Positions 1 to 10,935 of a stretch of DNA of 64,000 nucleotides are shown here, one piece after another. The stretch is from Nemopilema nomurai. Its lineage: Eukaryota > Cnidaria > Scyphozoa > Rhizostomeae > Rhizostomatidae. Position numbers and translations under genes: made by a program. Under the pieces are notes generated by a model. That model was not told where the DNA came from. It made no database searches and worked only from the letters and a program-made list of their open reading frames with translations. The stretch's first letter is position 1. Each line of letters starts with the position of its first letter. Where the stretch lies: the NCBI GenBank assembly GCA_003864495.1, contig ML133474.1, positions 186,001-250,000 on the forward strand. The letters are read 5' to 3'.

Positions 1-697
1 GTTCTTCGTGTTTCCAGTGCGCGCTGTATATTAAAGCTTGATATCAACTTGATTTATGAAAAGTTACGCTAAGCTCAGAAGTAGTCAACACTAAGCGTTT
101 TTTGATACTCCTCTGGCTCCGAATTTTCTGCTCGTTATAAGTAAAAGACTCCGGATATTACTTTTTTATACGTTTATGTTTACGCTGGTGTAACAAAAAG
201 CGATGTGTTTGCCCCTTTGCTTACTGTCATTGGCGGAAAAGGTTAGGACTTTCCGCTTTTCTTTTGGTTTTCCACAGGGTTCGTTCGAGCTGTCGTAAAT
301 TCTTTGATGTGTGTTTGATTATATTTTCGATACGTTCACAGTTTGTTTGTAAAATTACCAAGCCGCTTCTCGACAAATTTCTTTACAAAGCAGATGCCAA
401 TGCGACTCACGAATCAGCGTATTGCTTGTCAAAATTATAGGAACACTAATGAGAAGTTTTTGACCTTGCGTTCATCTTTCCCCTCCCCTTTTCAGTGTTG
501 TCCTACTGCCAAACGCTGTCATCCGAAGATTTACTGGATGCGGTACATTGTGCGGCGATTCTGAAACAAGGAACAAGCGGAACAACCCAGTAACAACCCA
601 GTAACAGCTAGGGGGGGGGGGGCTAGGTTAACAGCTATTTGCGCATCAAATAAGTGAAAATCGCATAAATAGGCGAAAATACTGAGATGTTCCAAGG
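1..697. other. Unassigned sequence before the tandem duplication
   Basis: No gene is recognised here. The one open frame (343-564, plus) has low complexity and resembles no family I know. A run of G residues lies at about 610-621. Exons of an upstream gene could be present but cannot be identified. Confidence 0.5.
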
Positions 698-1972
698 ACT
701 TTTAGCAGGCACTCTAGCCCTGGAGAAGGCCATACCACGACTGTTAATGTCCTACAGTTTCCCGACAACCAACAATGATTAGAAACATCATTTGGAAAGC
801 CTAATTATAATGCTTGCTAGCAACTTTAAAGAGAGGCAGAGTTTACATTTCAGTTTGTTTTGTCTGAATCGCAGTTTCTGTTTCAAAAATGCAGAACGTG
901 ATCCTCGTCTGTTATTTTAGTTGTTTACTAATAAATGCATTTGGGCTCAAGAACTTTATAAAGACTATACTATACGGCCCTATATTAAACAGAAATGAGC
1001 TGATAGATCTAGACAAAAGGCGTAATGGTGTTTTACTTGAAATGTGTTGATACTTTATTTGATGACATCACAAAATGCACGCTCAAATTAAAGTATTTTT
1101 AATTTTAGATAATTGATTCGTGATGTTGAATTCGTGCAAACTGAAATTTATAGAATCTACAAACAGAATTTGCTGACAAGATAAAAATGACAAATTAAGA
1201 TGATAAAATGACAAGAAATGGCCTGAAAAGTGAATTGAGCTCATTATTTCATCAATCCTTCTTAAAAGAGAATTGAGGGTGATTACAAGCAATCAATTTT
1301 ATCTCTTCGTAGAACATTAAAGTATTTAACATACGCTCAAGTCAGTTGTAAATAAGCGTTTCGAACTTTTTACATGTTGTATATTAATGTTATAGGTGTC
1401 AACTTCAACAACCAGATGCAAAAATGTCTTTGATGATATTGTGCGTGCTATGAATCTAGTACAAACTATTTACATAAACTAGACATTGTACTCAAGTATA
1501 TTTACTGCATGACACAATCTGATAAAGACCTCCAAATGTGATTGTTCTTTCGCGTTCGTCTACCTTTGATATCCAGATCTATAAAGGGTTTTAATGGCTG
1601 TTTTTGCTAACTCTAAATAGTTGAAATTGTAGGTCTTTCAAATCGAATCGTAGTTATGAACCATCAATCTTTGGCAATGAAATGCAATAGTACATTGTAA
1701 CTTAGATACAGCCAGCCTAAAAGTTAGAGGAATTCCTAATATGAGTCAAGCAAAACAAAATTGAATCGGGACATCCAAAAGTTGATTTACTAGAAAAGAA
1801 AGACGGACAAGGGACAACATCGCTCGAAGATGGATCGACAATCCAACACGAGTAAACACGAATGCTTTTTCTACAAGTTGCTGAATATTCCTCTGAATCA
1901 AGAAACTAGACTTACAGAAAATATTGGAGAGGGAATTTGTCATTTCAGTACATACAAAGTTATTTTTTAATC

Positions 1973-1978
1973 TTTATT
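1973..1978 (-). terminator. Candidate polyadenylation signal, D8C gene copy 1
   Basis: AATAAA on the minus strand, about 290 bases after the stop codon at 2266 and at the A-rich end of the SINE. Copy 2 has the same hexamer at 6681-6686. Confidence 0.45.
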
Positions 1979-1989
1979 TGTTAACCTAG

Positions 1990-2258
1990 GTTAGGGTTTA
2001 AGGCAGCTATTCAGCTGATGGGGGTCGGGGGCACTAGTGCCTGTGCCATTGGGATTTCCCTGACTTCCCATTTACCGGCTTTGGAAGGGTGGACAGCCGG
2101 GTTGACTGGCAGCTTGTAACTGGGGCTCGAACCTGGGGCTCGAACCTGGGGCTCGAACCTGGGGCTCGAACCTGGGGCTCGAACCTGGGACTCGAACCTG
2201 GGACTCGAACCTGGGTCATCAGGCTCCGTAGCGCTGCGCCTTAACCACCTAGCCACGC
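1990..2258 (-). mobile_element. tRNA-derived SINE, copy in duplication 1
   Basis: On the minus strand a tRNA-like head starts at about 2258 (GGCGTGGC). Its A box, TGGCTAGGTGG, lies at 2255-2245, and its B box, GGTTCGAGTCC, at about 2215. The body continues to an A-rich end near 1960-1990. It begins roughly ten bases after the stop codon of the D8C gene and therefore forms the start of its 3' UTR. Exact ends are approximate. Confidence 0.75.
2120..2210 (-). repeat. 13-bp minisatellite built from the SINE B box (7 units)
   Basis: Seven perfect-length 13-bp units lie here: five read ctggggctcgaac and two ctgggactcgaac on the plus strand. In reverse each contains the RNA polymerase III B-box core GTTCGAG[TC]CCC, so the array is a row of B-box copies behind one A box. 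Confidence 0.93.
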
Positions 2259-2265
2259 CACTACC

Positions 2266-4830
2266 TCAATAACTGCAGTACCGGAAGGAACAACCCGGAG
2301 GAGATTGCAATTGATAAACATAAAAGCTTCCACAATTTCGAATTTTAACCGTTGTTGACGAGTAGCAGCAGCTGGCTGACCATGCAAAGCATACTGTTCG
2401 CTCAACTATCCCGTCAGCTGTCGACGGGTGTGCCCCTTGGACCCAGCCGCCAGCATGTGTTTTACACCTGTAGTTTGTTCCATAACCGCCCGGGCAAGCT
2501 GTGTACATCATAGTTCCAGAGGATCCAGTAAACCGGTACCAGCCAAGAGTCAGGGAATCACACGAAGCTGTGCCATCGATATAATTGATGTGTCGCGTGG
2601 CATCATCCAGTGATGTGTACGATTGGCATTCTGAGTCTTCTAAAATACGTAGAAATAAGGGCATGAGAGACATGATTTTTTTAAATGATGAAAGTTTCAG
2701 TCAAGAAGGTGAATGATATCTGAACGATCATTGACAGTAAACAAATGTAGCATTCGTGAAAGGTCGCAGCTTCAAGTTTGACACACAGTAACATTACATT
2801 ACTCTGTGTAGATACTAAGTAATGCACGTTACTAAAACGCAGCCTCGGCTAGCTAAAAAGAATAAAATTAGAATAATTCGTATCACTCGTAAATTCCTAC
2901 GTGTTTCGCAGTTTGTTCCAATATATCCAGAAACACAGGTGCAAGAATACTGATTCACGAGGTTGTTGCATGTTCCTCCATTTTGGCAAGGAGAACTACT
3001 GCACTCGTTCACGTCTGTGGAAAAGGAGTTGACAATCAAAATTTAAACATGCCCAGTTCCTTGATTGACACAAAGAAGATTAGAGTCATAGACATCGATG
3101 AAAACTATACAAGAAAAGAACTTTCAACACGAGCAGGACACTCACCAGTTTGGCAGTTTGTTCCAACATATCCTGGCGCACAGGAACATGTGTACATATT
3201 TACCAAATTGTTGCAAGTTGCACCATTTTGACATGGCGTACTATTGCACTCGTTCACATCTGCAAACAATGATTTAAATAGTAAGCACAAGAAAGTAGGA
3301 AGGTTGAAATCTCTCAAAACGAGCCGTTTATTGGAATTACAAGCAACTCACCATTTTCACAGTTTGTGCCAGTGTACCCCGGCACACAGGTACATGTGTA
3401 CATATTTACCAAATTGTTGCAAGTTGCACCATTCTGGCAAGGAGAACTATTGCACTCATTTATATCTGTAAACAATAATTTGGATAGTGAGCATCAGAAA
3501 GTTACCTTAAATAGAAACGTCGAAGTTGCTTAGAACGTGCCACATTTATTGGAATTACAAGCAACTCACCAGTTTCACAGTTTGTGCCAGTGTACCCCGG
3601 CACACAGGTACATGTGTACATATCTACCAAATTGTTGCAAGTTGCACCATTTTGGCAAGGAGAACTATTGCACTCATTTATATCTGTAAACAAACATATT
3701 GAAATCTCAACTTAGCAATATGCATATCAGTCAGTTGCTCGTGGTTATAAGCGCTAAAAAATGAAATAAAGAACATTTACGCAGAATCTCGTTTTGAGTA
3801 AAGGAAGCTAAAGGATTTTGTAAACAAAAGTTTTGCCACATAACCCGTTCACCAAGAAATGGCAAATTATAGCAAGGATGACGTAGATGGATGCCATGTC
3901 AGTTTAGACCAACTTGCCTACCTAGACAATTGTAGCCGGCCAAGTTGCTGCATGCTTCCACACATTTGTACCCGGGGCTGCAAGTCACCAGGCGGCATCT
4001 TGGACCAGTCTGAAAAAAACCAAATTTGTCACATTTTATCAACGTTGTTCCAAAATTTAAAATTTATCCTGTCCTGTTGCTATGTATTGTTTATCTCGTG
4101 GAGAAACGGGCGTTGCAAGCTCTCCTGGGGAAAGCCTTTACTCTTCTCCTTACGTACTTGAAGACAAATCTTCTTAAACATGCACAGATGTGGTACATGC
4201 CTTTTCATCTACTCGTCCACTGCCTAGCCAGATAGTCAAGTACGGAAATGGGTTCAATATCAAAAAAGCGATAAGCTTAAGAAAAGCAGAGCCTACAGCA
4301 GGACAAATCCGAAACAGTTAATGATGCGACGCAGCAAAGATAAGATGAATGCAAATTAGCGTTAGGTCCACTGTTTTCAGAAAGACCTTTAGTCGTACAC
4401 GATTGATCGTTACAAGTTATCAAATTAATATCAAACAGGACATTGAGAAATGGGTAAATATAAGTGCTTTTGTGTATACCTGTGCAATGGGCTGGTAATG
4501 GATCCACCCTACCCTGGTCTCCATTACAGTTCCCGTGGTTGTTTTGTTGAAGCTTAAGATTTCGCATTCACTTGTCACTGCCTTCTTGTAGTTCAGAGAC
4601 TGGCACTGGTTGTGTCCAGTACACTGTTTGGCACAAAGTGATAACCTGACGTTCTTGACTGTCATCAGAACTCCACCTGTTGTTTTGGACAATGCTTTGT
4701 CTCTGTCTGTCGCATTGAAAAGCGCATCTCGGCGGCATGCCGACCGATGTATACTGGCCTTAACGACATAGGAATTGAAAGTCAAAAGCAAAACAAGAAG
4801 CTGCTGTAAGTCATTTCTCTCCCTCGCCAT
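2266..4830 (-). CDS. Secreted PAN-EGF-D8C glycoprotein, copy 1 (uromodulin/OIT3-like)
   Basis: Seven coding exons (transcript order): 4830-4480, 4009-3922, 3683-3570, 3465-3352, 3259-3146, 3014-2901, 2639-2266. They join in phase to 422 residues. Residues 1 to about 28 are a signal peptide ([18 protein letters not shown]). Residues 30-117 form a PAN/apple-like domain with paired cysteines (LCAKQC...CQSLNYKK...CEIL). The 88-bp exon adds a short cysteine-rich linker. Four 38-residue EGF modules begin D[IV]NEC, each from its own 114-bp phase 1-1 exon. Residues 299-422 are a D8C domain ([35 protein letters not shown]). No ZP domain or membrane segment follows, so the product is probably secreted; its ligand is unknown. 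The ATG at 4830 is chosen because the signal peptide follows it; in-frame codons extend further upstream without an ATG. Confidence 0.88.
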
Positions 4831-6680
4831 GGCTGTACTGTAAAGAATCACAGCGAAGGGCTGCAGGTTGTTTGTGGAGATGGGCTCTGAATAATTTACT
4901 AATAGAAGTAATTCTGAATAGAGTGAAAGAGAATGTAATATCTGGCGTAATAACACGCGTGCCGCTAATTGAAACAAAACAAGCTACGAATTATTGTTTT
5001 ATTATACGAATTATTGTTTTATTATTACTTGCTCCATGTAGCAGTAAATAATCACAAATAAGAATCTGAAGGAAAATAACTCAAATATATTGCACGCCCT
5101 CAGGTCAACAGGCAACAGACTTCATTCATAAATACCAAGTATTAAAGGAGTGTTTCGTGGAGAACACAAGCACCTGCAACTAATTTATGGCCTGTGAAAA
5201 GGCAAGTTTGATATGGCAGTAGCATAGAAACGGGAAACACCCCAGCAACCCCTTTCCAATTTTTTGAGAGGCACTCTCAAGTGACATGAAAGCTGGAAAA
5301 TATTGAGACGACCATTTACTTTACAAAACACGTTGCTTTCCTCGTTTTTTCATTTACCAAAATCTTTAGAGCAAATAACCAAGCAGGGCTCCAGGCTAAT
5401 CAACGCTTATGAAACCGACTTTTAGCAGGCACTCTAGCCCTGGAGAAGGCCATACCACGACTGTTAATGTCCTACAGTTTCCCGACAACCAACAATGATT
5501 AGAAACATCATTTGGAAAGCCTAATTATAATGCTTGCTAGCAACTTTAAAGAGAGGCAGAGTTTACATTTCAGTTTGTTTTATCTGAATCGCAGTTTCTG
5601 TTTCATAAATGCAGAACGTGATCCTCGTCTGTTATTTTAGTTGTTTACTAATAAATGCATTTGGGCTCAAGAACTTTATATAGACTATACTATACGGCCC
5701 TATACTAAACAGAAATGAGCTGATAGATCTAGAAAAAAAGAGTAATAGTGTTTTACTTGAGATTGTGATACTTTATTTGATGACATCACAAAATGCACGC
5801 TCAAATTAAAGTATTTTTAAATTTAGATAATTGATTCGTGATGTCGAATTCGTGCAAACTGAAATTTATAGAATCTACATACAGAATTTACTGACAAGAT
5901 AAAAATGACAAATTAAGATGATAAAATGACAAGAAATGGCCTGAAAAAAGGATTGAGCTCATTATTTCATCAATCCTTCTTAAAAGAGAATTGGGGGTGA
6001 TTACAAGCAATCAATTTTATCTCTTCGTAGAACATTAAAGTATTTAACATACGCTCAAGTCAGTTGTAAATAAGCGTTTCGAACTTTTTACATGTTGTAT
6101 ATTAATGTTATAGGTGTCAACTTCAACAACCAGATGCAAAAATGTCTTTGATGATATTGTGCGTGCTATGAATCTAGTACAAACTATTTACATAAACTAG
6201 ACATTGTACTCAAGTATATTTACTGCATGACACAATCTGATAAAGACCTCCAAATGTGATTGTTCTTTCGCGTTCGTCTACCTTTGATATCCAGATCTAT
6301 AAAGGGTTTTAATGGCTGTTTTTGCTAACTCTAAATAGTTGAAATTGTAGGCCTTTCAAATCGAATCGTAGACATGCAATGACAATGACATGCAATAGTA
6401 CATTGTAACTTAGATAAAGCCAGCCTAAAAGTTAGAGGAATTCCTAATATGAGTCAAGCAAAACAAAATTGAATTGGGACATCCAAAAGTTGATTTACTA
6501 TACAAGAAAGACGGACAAGGGACAACATCCCTCGAAGATGGATCGGCAATCCAACACGAGCAAACACGAATGCTTTTTCTACAAGTTGCTGAATATTCCT
6601 CTGAATTGAGAAACAAGATATACAGAAAATATTGGAGAGGGAATTTGTCATTTCAGTACATACAAAGTTATTTTTTAATC

Positions 6681-6686
6681 TTTATT
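6681..6686 (-). terminator. Candidate polyadenylation signal, D8C gene copy 2
   Basis: AATAAA on the minus strand, about 240 bases after the stop codon at 6922, matching the site at 1973-1978 in copy 1. Confidence 0.45.
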
Positions 6687-6699
6687 TGTTAACCTAGGT

Positions 6700-6910
6700 T
6701 AGGGTTTAAGGCAGTTATTCAGCTGATGGGGGTCTGGGGCACTAGGGCCTGTGCCATTGGTATTTTCCTGAGTACCCATTTACCGGCTTTGGAAGGGTGG
6801 ACAGCCGGGTTGACTGGCAACTTGTAACTGGGGCTCGAATCTGGGGCTCGAACCTGGGACTCGAACCTGGGTCATCAGGCTCCGTAGCGCTGCGCCTTAA
6901 CCACCTAGCC
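6700..6910 (-). mobile_element. tRNA-derived SINE, copy in duplication 2
   Basis: Same SINE as at 1990-2258, at the matching position after the stop codon of gene copy 2. The insertion therefore predates the segmental duplication. Its B-box minisatellite has three units rather than seven. Confidence 0.75.
6828..6866 (-). repeat. 13-bp B-box minisatellite (3 units)
   Basis: Three 13-bp units at the place that holds seven units in copy 1 (2120-2210). The first has a C-to-T change at its end. This is direct evidence of repeat-number change since the duplication. Confidence 0.9.
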
Positions 6911-6921
6911 ACGCCACTACC

Positions 6922-9900
6922 TCAATAACTGCAGTACCGGAGATAACATTTCGGGGGAGATTGCAATTGATAAACAAAATAGCTTCCACAATTTCGAATT
7001 TTAACCAATGTTGACCAGTTGCAGCAGCTGGTTGACCATGCAAAGCATACTGTTCGCTCAACTATCCCGTCAGCTGTCGACGGGTGTGCCCCTTGGACCC
7101 AGCCGCCACCATGTGTTTTACACCTGTATTTTGTTCCATAACCGTCCGGGCAAGCTGTGTACATAAAAGTTCCAGAGGATCCAGTAAACCGGTACCAGCC
7201 AAGAGTCAGGGAATCACACGAATATGAGCCATCGATATAATTAATGTGTCGCGTGGCATCATCCAGTGATGTGTACGATTGGCATTCTGAGTTTTCTAAA
7301 ATACGTAGAAATAAGGGCATGAGAGACATGATTTTTTTTAAATGATGAAAGTTTCAGTCAAGAAGGTGAATGATATCTGAACGATCATTGACAGTAAACA
7401 AATGTAGCATTCGTGAAAGGTCGCAGCTTCAAGTTTGACACACAGTAACATTACATTACTCTGTGTAGATACTAAGTAATGCACGTTACTAAAACGCAGC
7501 CTCGGCTAGCTAAAAAGAATCAAATTAAAATAATTCGTATCACTCGTAAATTCCTACGTGTTTCGCAGTTAGTTCCAATATATCCAGGAACACAGGTGCA
7601 AGAATACTGGTTCACGAGGTTGTTGCATGTTCCTCCATTTTGGCAAGGAGAACTACTGCACTCGTTTACGTCTGTGGAAAAGGAGTTGACAATCAAAATT
7701 TAAACATGCCCAGTTCCTTGATTGACACAAAGAAGATTGGAATCATAGACATCGATGAAAACTATACAAGAAAAGAACTTTCAAAACCAGCAGGATACTA
7801 ACCAGTTTGGCAGTTTGTTCCAACATATCCTGGCTTACAGGAACATGTGTACATATTTACCAAATTGTTGCAAGTTGCACCATTTTGACATGGCGTACTA
7901 TTGCACTCGTTCACATCTGTAAACAATGATTTAAATAGTAAGCACAAGAAAGAAGGAAGGTTGAAATCTCTCAAAACACGAGCCGTTTATTTGAACTAAA
8001 AGTGACTCACCAGTTTCACAGTTTGTTCCAGTGTACCCCGGCACACAGGTACATGTGTACATATTTACCAAATTGTTGCATGTCGCACCATTCTGGCAAG
8101 GAGAACTGTTGCACTCATTTATATCTGTAAACAATAATTTAGATAGTGAGCATCAGAAAGTTACCTTGAATAGAAAGGTTGAAGTTGCTTAGAACGTGCC
8201 ACATTTATTGGAATTACAAGCAACTCACCAGTTTCACAGTTTGTGCCAGTGTACCCCGGCACACAGGTACATGTGTACATTTTACCAAATTATTGCATGT
8301 CGCACCATTTGGCAAGGAGAACTATTGCACTCATTTATATCTGTAAACAATAATTTGGATAGTGAGCATCAGAAAGTTACCTTGAATAGAAAGGTCGAAG
8401 TTGCTTAGAACGTGCCACATTTATTGGAATTACAAGCAACTCACCAGTTTCACAGTTTGTGCCAGTGTACCCCGGCACACAGGTACATGTGTACATATTT
8501 ACCAAATTGTTGCATGTCGCACCATTATGGCAAGGAGAACTATTGCACTCATTTATATCTGTAAACAATAATTTGGATAGTGAGCATCAGAAAGTTACCT
8601 TGAATAGAAAGGTCGAAGTTGCTTAGAACGTGCCACATTTATTGGAATTACAAGCAACTCACCAGTTTCACAGTTTGTGCCAGTGTACCCCGGCACACAG
8701 GTACATGTGTACATATTTACCAAATTATTGCATGTCGCACCATTTTGGCAAGGAGAACTATTGCACTCATTTATATCTGTAAACAATAATTTGGATAGTG
8801 AGCATCAGAAAGTTACCTTGAATAGAAAGGTCGAAGTTGCTTAGAACGTGCCACATTTATTGGAATTACAAGCAACTCACCAGTTTCACAGTTTGTGCCA
8901 GTGTACCCCGGCACACAGGTACATGTGTACATATTTACCAAATTGTTGCATGTCGCACCATTATGGCAAGGAGAACTATTGCACTCATTTATATCTGTAA
9001 ACAATAATTTGGATAGTGAGCATCAGAAAGTTACCTTGAATAGAAAGGTCGAAGTTGCTTAGAACGTGCCACATTTATTGGAATTACAAGCAACTCACCA
9101 GTTTCACAGTTTGTGCCAGTGTACCCCGGCACACAGGTACATGTGTACATATTTACCAAATTATTGCATGTCGCACCATTTTGGCAAGGAGAACTATTGC
9201 ACTCATTTATATCTGTAAACAAACATATTGAAATCTCAACTTAGCAATATGCATATCAGTCAGTTGCTCGTGGTTATAAGCGTTAAAAAAATGAAATAAA
9301 GAACATTTACGCAGAATCTCGTTTTGAGTAAAGGAAGCTAAAGGATTTTGTAAACAAAAGTTTTGCCACATAGCCTGTTCACCAAGAAACTCCTGGCAAA
9401 TTATAGCAAGGATGACGTAGATGGATGCCATGTCAGTTTAGACCAACTTGCCTACCTAGACAATTGTAGCCGGCCAAGTTGCTGCATGCTTCCACACATT
9501 TGTACCCGGGGCTGCAAGTCACCAGGCGGCATCTTGGACCAGTCTGAAAAAACCAAATTTGTCACATTTCATCAACGTTGTTCCAAAATTTAAAATTAAT
9601 CGTGTCCTGTTGCTATGTATTGTTTATCTCGTGGAGAAACGGGCGTTGCAAGCTGTCCTGGGAAAAACCTTTACTCTTTTCCTTACCTACTTGAAGGCAT
9701 ATCTTCTTAAACATGCACAGATGTGGTACATGCCTTTTCATCTACTCGTCCACTGCCTAGCCAGATAGTCAAGTACGGAAATGGGTTCAATATCAAAAAA
9801 GCGATAAGCTTAAGAAAAGCAGAGCTCAAAGCAGGACAAATCCGAAACAGTTAATGATGCGACGCAGCAAAGATAAGCTGAATGCAAATTGGTGTTAGGT

Positions 9901-10357
9901 CCACTGTTTTCAGAAAGACCTTTAGTCGTACACGATTGATCGTTACAAGTTATCAAATTAATATCAAACAGGACACTGAGAAATGTGTAAATATAAGTGC
10001 TTTTGGGTATACCTGTGCAATGGGCTGGTAATGGATCCACCCTACCCTGGTCTCCATTACAGTTCCCGTGGTTGTTTTGTTGAAGCTTAAGATTTCGCAT
10101 TCACTTGTCACTGCCTTCTTGTAGTTCAGAGACTGGCACTGGTTGTGTCCAGTACAGTGTTTGGCACAAAGCGATAACCTGACGTTCTTGACTGTCATCA
10201 GAACTCCACCTGTTGTTTTGGACAATGCTTTGTCTCTGTCTGTCGCATTGAAAAGCGCATCTCGGCGGCATGCCGACCGATGTATACTGGCTTTAACGAC
10301 ATTGAAAGTCAAAAGCAAAACAAGAAGCTGCTGTAAGTCATTTCTCTCCCTCGCCAT
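6922..10357 (-). CDS. Secreted PAN-EGF-D8C glycoprotein, copy 2, with expanded EGF array
   Basis: Paralogue of the gene at 2266-4830. Exons (transcript order): 10357-10013 (signal peptide and PAN), 9543-9456, then EGF exons 9212-9099, 8994-8881, 8776-8663, 8558-8445, 8340-8229, 8124-8011, 7916-7803, 7671-7558, and the D8C exon 7295-6922. All EGF exons are 114 bp and phase 1-1 except 8340-8229. That one is 112 bp, having lost one base in the acatatttacc segment and one in the accattttggc segment, so its frame is broken. Skipping it leaves an open protein of about 534 residues with seven EGF modules. The D8C domain differs from copy 1 mostly near its C-terminus ([10 protein letters not shown] versus [10 protein letters not shown]). 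The donor after exon 7916-7803 is GTTAGT where copy 1 has GTGAGT. A two-codon deletion affects the signal peptide region. Confidence 0.85.
8125..9212 (-). repeat. 218-bp EGF exon-intron tandem array
   Basis: Five consecutive units each consist of a 114-bp EGF exon plus a 104-bp intron (the broken unit is 216 bp). Period 218 is exact between exons 8445, 8663, 8881 and 9099. Introns are nearly identical. Exons differ mainly at two sites: CQNGATC versus CHNGATC, and the codon read as aattattg versus aattgttg on the plus strand. The two variants alternate along the array. Copy 1 of the gene has one intron of this type (3466-3569). Confidence 0.93.
8229..8340 (-). pseudogene. Frameshifted EGF exon
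   Basis: Compared with the neighbouring units, this exon lacks one base at about 8281 and one at about 8319, giving 112 bp. Both splice sites are intact. Including it would shift all downstream EGF and D8C coding sequence, while skipping is phase-neutral because both flanking introns are phase 1. It may be a decayed exon or an assembly error in a near-identical array. Confidence 0.75.
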
Positions 10358-10935
10358 GGCTGTACTGTAAAGAATCACAGCGAAGGGCTGCAGGTTGTTT
10401 GTGGAGATGGGCTCTGAATAATTTACTAATGGGAGTAATTAAAAATGGAATGAAAAGGAATGTAGTAGCTGTAAAATGCGTGCCGCTAATTGTAACAATA
10501 CAAGCTACGAATTATTGTTGTATTAGAGTTATATATTGAAAGGCCTTTTACGGGCTCCGACGCAGGTTGGAAAGTGGAGAGGCCAAGGGAGATTTTAACA
10601 ATTATAACAAAAGATGTTCAAAAAAGTGAGGGGGCCACGTATTCATAAATACCAAGTATTAAAGGAATGTTTCGTGGAGAAGACAAGCACCTGCAACTAA
10701 TTTATGGCCTGTGAAAAGGCAAGTTTGACACCAAAGTAGCATAGAAACGGGGAACACCCCAGCAACCCTATTCCAATATTTTGAGAGGCACTCTCAAGTG
10801 ACATGAAAGCTGGAAAATATTGAGACAACGAGTTACATTACAAAACACGTTGCTTTTCTCGTTTTTTTCATTTACCAAAATCTTTAGAGCAAATAACCAA
10901 GTAGGGCTCCAGGCTAATCAACGCTTATGAAACCG

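Larger units (their letters stand above)
698..5417. repeat. Tandem segmental duplication, copy 1
   Basis: This 4.7-kb unit is followed at once by a second copy. The sequence from about 698 (key start tttagcaggcactctagccc) recurs from 5421 and stays nearly identical through the 3' flank, the SINE, all gene exons and most introns. The right end (gcttatgaaaccg) at 5417 abuts the start of copy 2, and the same end closes copy 2 at about 10935. The unit holds one complete PAN-EGF-D8C gene on the minus strand. A short stretch of about 4985-5125 in the 5' flank differs from copy 2. Confidence 0.93.
5418..10935. repeat. Tandem segmental duplication, copy 2
   Basis: This is the second copy of the unit at 698-5417. 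It is about 0.8 kb longer, mainly because four extra 218-bp EGF exon units lie at 8125-9098. It is shorter by four minisatellite units in the SINE. Around 10525-10645, upstream of the gene, it carries unrelated sequence in place of the copy 1 segment. Confidence 0.93.

Noticed and set aside
343..564. 73-codon plus-strand frame
   Set aside because: No recognisable domain, and no supporting splice or promoter context.
2011..2256. Minus-strand frame rich in PGSSPRFEPQVRA repeats
   Set aside because: It is the translation of the SINE and its 13-bp B-box minisatellite, not a protein gene.
8125..9212. Regular 218-bp repeats as a possible CRISPR array
   Set aside because: The repeats contain coding EGF exons with splice sites in an animal gene; unit and spacer structure do not fit CRISPR.
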